45,621 nt of DNA, from IMG/VR virus record IMGVR_UViG_3300045283_000065, positions 1 to 45,621 of that record; one strand, given 5' to 3'. Below, piece by piece: positions 36,558 through 44,384 of the stretch. Both the position numbers and the translations under genes were made by a program. The DNA is from a virus. Below the pieces are notes generated by a model. It was not told where the DNA came from and searched no databases. It saw nothing but the letters and a program-made list of their open reading frames with translations. Each line of letters opens with the position of its first letter. The stretch's first letter is position 1.

Positions 36558-37406
36558 CTATCCTTTGAAGATTTTGGCCAATTCGGCATCCATTGCCGCT
36601 GTGGTCACATCCCCCGCCTCGCCATCGGCGGGAAGGCCCGCCCAGACTTGGAAGTTTCTCACACATGCGGCGGTCAACCGGCCATAATCACCGTCAACCA
36701 CAAGGAGACTCAGGGTGCTTGGGTCGTGACTGAGGGCAACCATCAGAAGGTTGAGCCTGCTCTGAATCCACATCGTCCCCTTCTCGCTATAGGGCGCAGC
36801 ATCCGGCTCTATCGGGGGCGGATCGGGGAAGGGATTAAGCGGCGCGCCGATATACGTATCTGGGTCAATCGTGGCCATCTGAAACAGCACGGCGATGATT
36901 CCGAGTTGCTGGTCAACCGCCGTTGAGCTATACTGACCATCCGCTACGTACTTACCATGCGAGTACTGATTGGTTCCGGCCCAGAGATAGGGTGAAAAGA
37001 TACCCTTGTTTCTATAACCCCAGCCGTTCCACTTCTCCCCCATGTAACAGGCCACAACCATGTCGTAGGGCGCGGGGGGGTCATCTAGGCCATCGTAATG
37101 AATGTAGTATTTGGCAGCATCTTCCCAGGAACCGAATGGCCCTTTGCCTCGGGGAACGTTGACTGATACCCTGTTCCAGGGGTCGCCCTGCCCGAGCGCC
37201 GCTTTGGGGTCGCAATCGCTCTCTCGCAGGTCCAAGACGCCTATTAGCGGCCATGGGACACCCGTTGCCTTTCCCGCCGCGATATAGCGGTTGCCATTGG
37301 CAAATACCTTCTTGGCGGCGGCCATTGCAGCGTCAGGGCGGGTTAGCTTGACCGTTCCGAGCAGCCTCTCATACTCGCCCTTGAGGCTTTGATAGGTTGT
37401 ACTCAA
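36558..37406 (-). CDS. Endolysin: lysozyme/transglycosylase-like domain plus peptidoglycan-binding domain (282 residues)
   Basis: TTG 37406 follows AAAGGAG. Domain one (about 25-180) has Glu in DLRESDCDPKAALGQGDPWN and VPRGKGPFGSWEDAAKYYI, like the phage lysozyme family with an active-site Glu after a helix. Domain two (about 205-275) is a PG_binding_1 fold (IQSRLNLLM... VDGDYGRLTAACVRNFQVWAG LPADGEAGDVT). It digests the cell wall at lysis. Confidence 0.85.
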   Translation of the reverse strand: MSTTYQSLKGEYERLLGTVKLTRPDAAMAAAKKVFANGNRYIAAGKATGVPWPLIGVLDLRESDCDPKAALGQGDPWNRVSVNVPRGKGPFGSWEDAAKYYIHYDGLDDPPAPYDMVVACYMGEKWNGWGYRNKGIFSPYLWAGTNQYSHGKYVADGQYSSTAVDQQLGIIAVLFQMATIDPDTYIGAPLNPFPDPPPIEPDAAPYSEKGTMWIQSRLNLLMVALSHDPSTLSLLVVDGDYGRLTAACVRNFQVWAGLPADGEAGDVTTAAMDAELAKIFKG

Positions 37407-37416
37407 AAAAGCTCCT

Positions 37417-38478
37417 TTAGACTACATGGCCATAGCCCTGAACGGGCCAAGCGGTGGCAGCGGAGCCCGGTAATAGGCTCGATCTGCCGGGATTGGTTGT
37501 TTCGTCCACATCGATCACGCCACCTTTGCGGACCCGATAAGCATACCCATCCGCAACGCCGTGGAAATCAATCGCCTGGATCACGATGGTCGAAGCAGAC
37601 GCATCAAGAAAGCACGTTGTCCAGAGTGGACGGTAGCGATAGCCATCCGCATATTCCAAGAATATCGCCAGCATATTCGGCTGGCCGTTGTTCACGAAAT
37701 TGACGGCGCTGTACATGTCCGTCGCAATGAAACATTGCGCCCAGCCGCCGAGATAGATGTTTCCGTAAACGTCCAGAATCGCCTGCTCTGCAATGCTGAT
37801 GTAATTAGCTTCGTGATGGGCCTGCCATATCCGCACGCCACCGGGGCCAATCTGGACCTGGGCGCGCTGGCCAATCATAATGGCGTCTTGCTGCTGTCCT
37901 TGTGACGCGGCGCGAGCAAGGTCGATGGATACCCTTTCGATCCTGCACATGGCACCATAGGCAATCTCCAGCCCCGCGTGGTGCGCGGTCGGCTGGATAT
38001 AGGCCCCTTGCGTGAACTGTGCCGGATTGCTTGGCAGCGCCTGCTGGCAGGTAATCAAGAAGCTGGAGGGCGCAAGCTGCCCTATGAATGCCCCGTAGAG
38101 ACCCAGCCCAGCGTGCGGCTGTCCCGGCGTGAGCCAGCATGTCACGGTTTGACCGCCCAGATCGTAGCCTGTGTACAGCCTGCTTGCCACGGCCTGCAGC
38201 GTCTTCATGGGATGGTCGGGGCCGCCATCGTTGGCGTCGTCACCCGCTACCGCGTCAATGTAGAACTCGACGGGGCCGGTAAGTACGATGCGTCCGCTGA
38301 TAGGACCCATGTGCCCCCTTGGACCCATGGGTCCGGCCGGGCCGGGAGGGCCGTCGGGGCCGGGAGGGCCGGGAGGACCGGGGGGGCCGGGAGGGGGGCC
38401 TGGGGGGTTTAAATCGCCATCATCAAGCGAGCCCTGCATATCGTCAATTGCCCCCTCAAGGCTCTCAAGCGTACTCAT
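37417..38478 (-). CDS. Tail fibre/spike with collagen-like stalk (353 residues)
   Basis: Start at ATG 38478 (ATGA overlap). N-terminus MSTLESLEGAIDDMQGSLDD, then about 10-12 Gly-Pro-rich triplets (GPPGPPGPPGPDGPPGPAGP), then FYIDAVAGDDANDGG typical of beta-helix phage spikes, with a right-handed helix and repeated loops. Distinct from the fibre at 17233: different stalk length and head. Probably the host-recognition or polysaccharide-degrading spike. Confidence 0.75.
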   Translation of the reverse strand: MSTLESLEGAIDDMQGSLDDGDLNPPGPPPGPPGPPGPPGPDGPPGPAGPMGPRGHMGPISGRIVLTGPVEFYIDAVAGDDANDGGPDHPMKTLQAVASRLYTGYDLGGQTVTCWLTPGQPHAGLGLYGAFIGQLAPSSFLITCQQALPSNPAQFTQGAYIQPTAHHAGLEIAYGAMCRIERVSIDLARAASQGQQQDAIMIGQRAQVQIGPGGVRIWQAHHEANYISIAEQAILDVYGNIYLGGWAQCFIATDMYSAVNFVNNGQPNMLAIFLEYADGYRYRPLWTTCFLDASASTIVIQAIDFHGVADGYAYRVRKGGVIDVDETTNPGRSSLLPGSAATAWPVQGYGHVV

Positions 38479-39449
38479 ACCATGCCATACAGGGAGAATG
38501 TCCCCGATAGGGTGCCGGACGACGGCAAGAACCGTATTCCCGTCACCGCGCCGGTTGTTCCTGTCAATACGCCGCCCGATACCCACATGGTGTAAAGGGT
38601 GCTGTCGTAGTTGTTGCCGGTCCCGAAAAATGTTTTGTTGGTTGTGGTATTGCTTGGATTGGCTAGTACGTATTGGCCCGAGAATGCAAGGGAGCCGCTG
38701 GTACCAAGATTGGTCGCCAGAACGATAGTGGTGTTAGCACTGCCGCCCGCAGAGCCGGACCCAGAGCCAAACGCGAAAAATCGAGAATCTACATAGCTGT
38801 TCGCGCTGGTTACGAACGCGCCAGAAACCATCAGTCTTGCCTGCAACTGCGAGGCGCTTGACCCGCTAAGCATCCCACTTATGACGACCGTATATTGGTT
38901 ATAAGTCGCGTCGATACCGCTGGTAAAGTCGATTGTAGAGACTGCGGCCACCGTCTGGGTCGATATGAGTTGCGGGCCGACGTTAACCGAGGATGGATTC
39001 ATTAGTATCCACGCGCCCGCAGCGGCATTGGCCGTCGAGTCGTAGATAAAACGGTAGATACCATTTGCGCGAATGGCATTCGCCAGGGGGTCTGCCTCTC
39101 CACTGACACCAAAGACCCTGATTGCCTTTGCCCCAAAGGCCGCGCCGCCCGCAGGGGTAACGTTGAGGGTGCAAGCTGCGGTATTGGTAAAGCCAGCTTT
39201 CAGAACCAGCGTGAGCCCCGTCGCCAAGGCGGCAATGGCTATATTCGACGTGACCGTATGAGCGTTGGCCGAGCCGCCGGTTGTTAGAGTCGCGTTGTTG
39301 TCCTTGAGGTAGCCAGCCACACCCGCCATTCCACCGCGAGCGGAGTCGTTGACGGTCCCCGGCAATTGCCCTTCGGCCCAGTTAATATCGGCGTCAGCCG
39401 ACGCATTGGTCGCTGCCGTGGTGGACCAAAGATATACGTTTCCGGCCAT
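38475..39449 (-). CDS. Tail fibre-like protein (324 residues)
   Basis: N-terminus MAGNVYLWSTTAATNASADA, then DINWAEGQLPGTVNDSARGG as in tail-fibre start regions ('W.EGQ.PGTVNDS.R..M'). The remainder is Thr/Ser/Gly-rich beta structure. Likely the fibre's attachment part; its stop is coupled to the collagen-stalk spike gene, so the two may form one adhesin complex. Confidence 0.75.
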   Translation of the reverse strand: MAGNVYLWSTTAATNASADADINWAEGQLPGTVNDSARGGMAGVAGYLKDNNATLTTGGSANAHTVTSNIAIAALATGLTLVLKAGFTNTAACTLNVTPAGGAAFGAKAIRVFGVSGEADPLANAIRANGIYRFIYDSTANAAAGAWILMNPSSVNVGPQLISTQTVAAVSTIDFTSGIDATYNQYTVVISGMLSGSSASQLQARLMVSGAFVTSANSYVDSRFFAFGSGSGSAGGSANTTIVLATNLGTSGSLAFSGQYVLANPSNTTTNKTFFGTGNNYDSTLYTMWVSGGVLTGTTGAVTGIRFLPSSGTLSGTFSLYGMV

Positions 39450-39481
39450 AGATTTTCCTTAATGGCGTGTAGAGTGAAAGG

Positions 39482-39682
39482 ATGTGGTTCATATTTCAGG
39501 CGGCGATTGTGCTCGCCATCGTGCAATCGAATATCTGGTGGAAATGGGCCGACGCTGGAATACAGGTCGGCATCGTAGGAATGGGGCTTGCCTACCTAGG
39601 CACCCTTATCGTCCAAGGATACCTTGATAAGTGGGCAGCGCGTAAACGCCGCCGGTCCCCAGGGAGCCCGCAAGGGTTTTAG
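39482..39682 (+). CDS. Small membrane protein on the plus strand in the late block (66 residues)
   Basis: MWFIFQAAIVLAIVQSNIWW... has two hydrophobic segments and a basic tail (KWAARKRRRSPGSPQGF). It is read opposite to both neighbours and overlaps the ejection protein's 3' end by 77 bp. The 'SNI.W.W' motif is one I associate with small phage membrane proteins, and the composition is unlike a shadow. A GAGTGAAAGG precedes ATG but spacing is poor. Confidence 0.5.
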   Translation: MWFIFQAAIVLAIVQSNIWWKWADAGIQVGIVGMGLAYLGTLIVQGYLDKWAARKRRRSPGSPQGF

Positions 39683-41090
39683 GGGCGGTATACGAGGCAC
39701 CGAGGACTCCCGCCTGCGGGGATCGCGCGAGGACTTGTTTCCCCACCCCAGCGGCAGCCCTTGCTATCGAGCGATTATAACCCCTGGTCAAAGCAAGGCC
39801 CGTTAGCGCCGTGCCCAAGCCGCCCTCAAGTCCACCCTCTGGGCCGCCGAGATGGCCCCCGAATGTTGAAGCAGCAATAACCGCGCCCAGACCCCCTCCA
39901 CCGCCCAGAAATTTACTAACATATCGGATGGCGTTCTGCGTCATTGTTCCCTTGGAGATGGCTGTAAGCGCCGCAATGTCCTCGGGATTCATGAATCGGG
40001 TGCGGTTGGGATTGGTGACAATCTGTTCCGCTGCCTGTCGTAGCTTGTTGCCGAGATTCAGGCCGGAATGAGTGCTGGCGCTTTGCAAGTCCGCCTTGGT
40101 GAGCTTGGAACTCAGCATCTCCGCTACTTTAAGGGCATTGTAGTTCTTATCGGCGGTTTCAAGTTGCTTGCCAATACCGGGAACCTTGATTTCAAGAATC
40201 TGGTCGATAGCCTCCCGCGCCTTTCCAGCGGCCACCCCATCCTCGCCGCTGATATTGCCTAACTTCCGTCTGGCGGCAAGAAGGTCGGCAACATCCGAAG
40301 TCTTGCCCGGGGTGCCGCTCCTGATGTCGTTCAATACCCCAAGCGTTTCTGGCGCATTGGCCTGTCTAAAGTTTTGCGCATGAAGATCGTTCTGGATGAG
40401 GTCTGCTACCGCCCCGCGCTGAATCGGGGTTTGGGGAGTCGCCAAAGCCTCTTTCGTAACTTGACCATATTGGGCCTTCGTCACATCTGGGAGACCCCCA
40501 GCCACGCCCTTTTCGATGGACGGCAGGGCCTTTGTGCTTAGGCGTTCTGCCACGTTGGCTAGTTTGGTCGCCCCTGCGCCGCCCACTAGCGCCGCGCCAG
40601 CCTGAGCCAAGTCGCCGCCGCCCGCCTCTCTGGTAACGTCTGTGGCGAGCGCCGGGAGGGCCACGCCCGCCACTCTGGAGACCGCCCCACCGGGGAACAG
40701 CGCGTTGGGCGCGAACTCCCCAAGGGTTTGCAGTCCGCGTTCTAAGCGGTTCTGCGGCTCGTAGTTCTTGCCGCCGAAATCCTTCTGGATGGCCGTAAGA
40801 GCCCGCTCCGAGGTGGGGAGGTCAATAAGCCCGGATTTGGTTAGGTCGCGTGTGTCTTGGGGCAGTCCGAGTTTGCCGCCAATATAGTTGGCCGCCCCTT
40901 GAATGCCCTGTGCGCCAAGTGTACCGATAGCGCGGGGAAGTGCCGCGATCCCAGCAACGCCCTTCTGTAAGCCCGTATCCAGCGCGCTGTAGGCACCCCC
41001 CGCCGTGACAGGGGCCTCGACAGGTGCGGAAGTGGGCGCATAATCCGCCCACGGGCCTTCCGACTGAAAGTCTTCCCACGGGCCCGCCAT
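39606..41090 (-). CDS. Internal virion/ejection protein 3 (494 residues)
   Basis: Start at ATG 41090 (TGATG overlap). MAGPWEDFQSEGPWADY..., long Ala/Gly/Leu-rich helical sections, with hydrophobic stretches such as GGGGLGAVIAASTFGGHLGG, as in podovirus ejection proteins that cross the cell envelope with DNA. Third in a row after two other ejection-type genes. Confidence 0.7.
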   Translation of the reverse strand: MAGPWEDFQSEGPWADYAPTSAPVEAPVTAGGAYSALDTGLQKGVAGIAALPRAIGTLGAQGIQGAANYIGGKLGLPQDTRDLTKSGLIDLPTSERALTAIQKDFGGKNYEPQNRLERGLQTLGEFAPNALFPGGAVSRVAGVALPALATDVTREAGGGDLAQAGAALVGGAGATKLANVAERLSTKALPSIEKGVAGGLPDVTKAQYGQVTKEALATPQTPIQRGAVADLIQNDLHAQNFRQANAPETLGVLNDIRSGTPGKTSDVADLLAARRKLGNISGEDGVAAGKAREAIDQILEIKVPGIGKQLETADKNYNALKVAEMLSSKLTKADLQSASTHSGLNLGNKLRQAAEQIVTNPNRTRFMNPEDIAALTAISKGTMTQNAIRYVSKFLGGGGGLGAVIAASTFGGHLGGPEGGLEGGLGTALTGLALTRGYNRSIARAAAGVGKQVLARSPQAGVLGASYTAPKTLAGSLGTGGVYALPTYQGILGR

Positions 41091-42397
41091 CAATCCACCT
41101 TTTCCCAATTCGACTTATCGGACGGACTGCCGCCCTTGTAGCGATAGCCCTTGCGAACCTCTCCAACTGCAGGACCATTGCCGCTTTCTTTCTTAGCCTC
41201 TGTGGACCCCCGAATCCTCTCAAACGACTTTGCGTTATTGGGGTCCAGTAGGTCAGATGGAGCAAATTGCGACTTCATGCCCTCGGACTTTTTGCGGGCG
41301 GATGAATCCATCGCGCCGTGCAGGAAATCCATGGCACCACGTATGGCACCACGCATCTCTGGGCCGGAATTGGCAGCATCCGCACCCGCTTTCCAGGCCC
41401 GGATTTCTTCCAGCGACCCGGAGCCAGTGCCGCGAGAGGCTTTCATCAACTCGCCCGCGAGGGCCTGCGTCAGATTTTGGTATTCTTTCAGGTCGCTTTG
41501 ATATTGTGTGTTCGTTGCAGACCGCGCTGCTGAGTAGGGTGTATTGATGATTTTGCCGAGCGGCCCGCCAACATCTGCCCCCTCAACCTTGGGGATCAAG
41601 TCCCAAAGCTGATTTGCGTGATTAATGGCCTGATTGTATGACTTAACCGTCTCGGCATCCTTGCCGCCAGCAAAACTCCTAGCCGTTGTCAAGCGTGTCT
41701 GATAGTCCTGCATTCCGGTAAAGTTCTTATCGTAGCGGGAGGCAAGGGGAATAAGTTGCTGGAGATTGCGCCCCATCGCAGGCATCCGGCCTTCCGTGAT
41801 GTCCTTGATGGACTTGGAGACAGTGGAGCCATATTTATCTTCTACGGATTTTAGGAACGCTTCATCCTTGCCCGTGTCAGGATCATAGTTCTCTGATAGG
41901 GCCCCGGCGCTTCTGGGGGAGCCTGTGTTAGCGTCTCCGCCGCCCCCTCCGACCTGGGCCTGCCTGATCCCGCCAAGTGGGCTGACAAAGATGGGCGTTT
42001 CCTCCCCAAAGAGGCCGGTCTTGATCGTGTGAAACTGGGGTTGGAGCATCTTAGCCACGTCCGGGCTGAGAGCATAGGCTTGGGCCTGGGCAGGGGAAGC
42101 CCCTTGGGCAATAGCGGCCTGATAGGCGGCCAACTGTCCTGCCTTTTTCGTTTGGTCGGCCTTTTGAAGCTCGTTCGCATATAGGCTAGCCCTTCCAGCA
42201 TTACCGATGCCTTCTTGCGGGGTTTTGCCAGAGGCGAGGCCCAGACCAAACTGCACTAGGGGATTGCTAAACCCTTGGTTAAGCCTATCCATAAAGCCAC
42301 TTGGCTGCTGGGGACCAAGGCCGGGGGGAAGCTGCTGACCTTCGGGCTGGGGGTAGGCCGCAACACCGCCGCCGAAAAGGCCGTCGAGGATGCCCAT
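41090..42397 (-). CDS. Internal virion/ejection protein 2 (435 residues)
   Basis: MGILDGLFGGGVAAYPQPEG... then ASGKTPQEGIGNAGRASLYA, with a helical, Gln/Ala-rich body and an end KGYRYKGGSPSDKSNWEKVD, a tag frequent in podovirus internal proteins ('GYR.KGGdP.....W'). Likely ejected with the DNA. Confidence 0.7.
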   Translation of the reverse strand: MGILDGLFGGGVAAYPQPEGQQLPPGLGPQQPSGFMDRLNQGFSNPLVQFGLGLASGKTPQEGIGNAGRASLYANELQKADQTKKAGQLAAYQAAIAQGASPAQAQAYALSPDVAKMLQPQFHTIKTGLFGEETPIFVSPLGGIRQAQVGGGGGDANTGSPRSAGALSENYDPDTGKDEAFLKSVEDKYGSTVSKSIKDITEGRMPAMGRNLQQLIPLASRYDKNFTGMQDYQTRLTTARSFAGGKDAETVKSYNQAINHANQLWDLIPKVEGADVGGPLGKIINTPYSAARSATNTQYQSDLKEYQNLTQALAGELMKASRGTGSGSLEEIRAWKAGADAANSGPEMRGAIRGAMDFLHGAMDSSARKKSEGMKSQFAPSDLLDPNNAKSFERIRGSTEAKKESGNGPAVGEVRKGYRYKGGSPSDKSNWEKVD

Positions 42398-43530
42398 TAT
42401 CGTTGACCCTTAATGTAGAGGAATCCCGTCCACGGCTCGCGTCCAACCTGTTCGGGGTTTCTCTGCGCCACCTCCTGCGCCATTGGTCCAACGAACTTCG
42501 GGGTAGCCTTCGGCTGGCCCTTGTAGCGATACTTGTACATGTTGAGGCCGGTAGGGTCTCTACCAACGTGCTCGATGTCGGTCTTGGCTCTCACGTCAGA
42601 GAGCAGGCCCGCACCCGCAAGCCCCAGGCCCGCATAGGTCGTCCAGGGCGTGGGGGTGGACGTGGTTGAGGTAGTCCCGGATTTCTCACCCGAGCCAGCC
42701 AGTAACTGATTGGCAAATCCAAGGCCAGCCCCGTACCGGCCCAAAGCCGTCCATGGGTTATCGGCCTGATCGCGCTGCTGGAGAAAGTCGGCAAGCCCCA
42801 TCCGCATTTGCCCAGGAGCCGCCCCCAACTGGAACAGCGAGGGGGCCATTGCGGACGCTTGCGCAGCCCGGTTCCCGGCTGCTGTATAGTACTGTAGTCC
42901 GGTATTGCCTGCGTTAAGCTGGTTGCCACTGATAGAGCTTGCGATATTCCCCAAGCCCTGAGCCGCTTGCAACTTGCGCCCCTGGTCATTCTCATAGGCC
43001 GCCGAGAGAATGGGGTTGTTGGTTTCCGCGATGGAGCGGTTAAGGGCGTCGTACATCCCCGCCGAGCCGTAGCGGCCCGCTCCGCTGGATAGGCTCGCCG
43101 CCCGGTTGCCAATGCGTGTGGCGTTGGCGTCCAAGAGGTCGTTCAGGAAAGGATTGACCGGGCCGCCATTGGCAAAGCTATTATAAATATCCTTCGCACC
43201 CTGATACTGATCAGCATTTCCGGTCTGGGTAATGCCCTGGAGGGTGTCCAGCATCGGCTGCGCTTGGGACTGAATACCCCCGCTCTGAATGGTCTGAAGG
43301 TTTTGCAGGTAGGGCAAATAGGCCCGGTCCCGGTTCTCCGTATTGCCCGCAAAGTCATTTGCTTGGGCAAAGGCGTCCGTTGACACCTGATTAAGTGGCG
43401 CCACGCCGCTGCTGTTGCTGTTATAGAGGGCTTGGTCGGACTGAAGGCCCTGATTGATATACGGGACGACACCGGGCCACGGCGCGCTAGAAGTCGGGGC
43501 GCCCGCAGTGGTTGTTGTATTGCTGCCCAT
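42397..43530 (-). CDS. Internal virion/ejection protein 1 with S74-like C-terminus (377 residues)
   Basis: ATG 43530 chosen over TTG 43539 by spacing to AAGGA. Ala/Asn/Gln-rich helical body, and C-terminal LLSDVRAKTDIEHVGRDPTG, YKYRYKG, PKFVGPMAQEVAQRNP: the intramolecular chaperone/S74-like motif found in podovirus ejection and fibre proteins. Confidence 0.7.
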   Translation of the reverse strand: MGSNTTTTAGAPTSSAPWPGVVPYINQGLQSDQALYNSNSSGVAPLNQVSTDAFAQANDFAGNTENRDRAYLPYLQNLQTIQSGGIQSQAQPMLDTLQGITQTGNADQYQGAKDIYNSFANGGPVNPFLNDLLDANATRIGNRAASLSSGAGRYGSAGMYDALNRSIAETNNPILSAAYENDQGRKLQAAQGLGNIASSISGNQLNAGNTGLQYYTAAGNRAAQASAMAPSLFQLGAAPGQMRMGLADFLQQRDQADNPWTALGRYGAGLGFANQLLAGSGEKSGTTSTTSTPTPWTTYAGLGLAGAGLLSDVRAKTDIEHVGRDPTGLNMYKYRYKGQPKATPKFVGPMAQEVAQRNPEQVGREPWTGFLYIKGQR

Positions 43531-43531
43531 T

Positions 43532-43963
43532 TTAGGCAAAATCCTTTTTATATTCTACGTGCGTCAGGCGATAGCCACGACGCTTTAGGTCCTTGGTCCA
43601 TCCGGGGCGGGCCAGCGCCACCACTCCAGCGCAGCCTATGTCTTTAAGGTAGTGTTCAAGATCGTCGTAGAGGTGGGACCAATCCTTCCGTCCCGCCCCA
43701 GCGAGCCACACAAGTTTAGCCACCCGTTTAAGTCCCTCAATTGTGAGGGAGTATCCAACAAGAGCGACCGGACATTCGAAGTTTTCGTCCCAGACCAGAA
43801 TGATCGCCACATTTCCAGAGTAGAGGTCTGCAAGTCTTTGCTCCACAAAACAGCGTTGTCTCTTGGCTATCCCCTCGATAAAGGGGTACCAGAGGTGACG
43901 AGACGCCTCTAAATGATTTAGGGGTATTGGCGCTAACTTCAAGTCACAATGCCCGTAAGCCAC
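43532..43963 (-). CDS. GNAT-fold protein in the tail region (143 residues)
   Basis: MAYGHCDLKLAPIPLNHLEA... then ALVGYSLTIEGLKRVAKLVW, DLEHYLKDIGCAGVVALARP, GWTKDLKRRGYRLTHVEYKK. The order resembles a GNAT domain often encoded beside internal virion genes in podoviruses. The acetyl-CoA loop is not clear, so it may be structural. Confidence 0.65.
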   Translation of the reverse strand: MAYGHCDLKLAPIPLNHLEASRHLWYPFIEGIAKRQRCFVEQRLADLYSGNVAIILVWDENFECPVALVGYSLTIEGLKRVAKLVWLAGAGRKDWSHLYDDLEHYLKDIGCAGVVALARPGWTKDLKRRGYRLTHVEYKKDFA

Positions 43964-44223
43964 ACATACCGGAACGTCCGTGAGGTGGCGGCGCTTGCCG
44001 GGTGCGTGACGATGAAGAAGTCTTTCGAGGGGACGATACGGGTAATATCGGCATTAGAGGCCGAGAAGGCATATGCCTGCGTCAGCACAACCGAGTTGGA
44101 GGACATGCTGATGCAGGCAACAGACGTGGCGGTGGCTGGGGCAACGGCCAAGGTAAACACCCTGGCCACGTTCGTTCTGCCTTGTCTTAGATCGTCCAGT
44201 TCCCGTTTGACATCATCGTCCAT
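43939..44223 (-). CDS. Small virion-region protein (94 residues)
   Basis: Start at ATG 44223 (TAATG overlap). Charged N-terminus (MDDDVKRELDDLRQGRTNVA) and beta-rich Thr/Ser remainder. Between the hub-linked gene and GNAT gene. Unknown role, probably tail assembly. Confidence 0.55.
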   Translation of the reverse strand: MDDDVKRELDDLRQGRTNVARVFTLAVAPATATSVACISMSSNSVVLTQAYAFSASNADITRIVPSKDFFIVTHPASAATSRTFRYVWLTGIVT

Positions 44224-44384
44224 TATTGCGAGACCCTGTATTTGACCAACACCTGTCCAATCATTTCCTTTGGACCTTCTGTCAGCCACCATTCGTCCCG
44301 GCGGGTCAGCGGCGCGAGTGCGTTGATAATCTCCAACACAATCTCATTCGCGCCATCACCATACGCTTGGTCAAACTCAATCAT
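44223..44384 (-). CDS. Small protein coupled to the tail hub (53 residues)
   Basis: ATG 44384 overlaps the hub stop (ATGA); MIEFDQAYGDGANEIVLEII... is helical then DEWWLTEGPKEM, ending TAA that overlaps the next ATG. Function unknown. Confidence 0.55.
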   Translation of the reverse strand: MIEFDQAYGDGANEIVLEIINALAPLTRRDEWWLTEGPKEMIGQVLVKYRVSQ

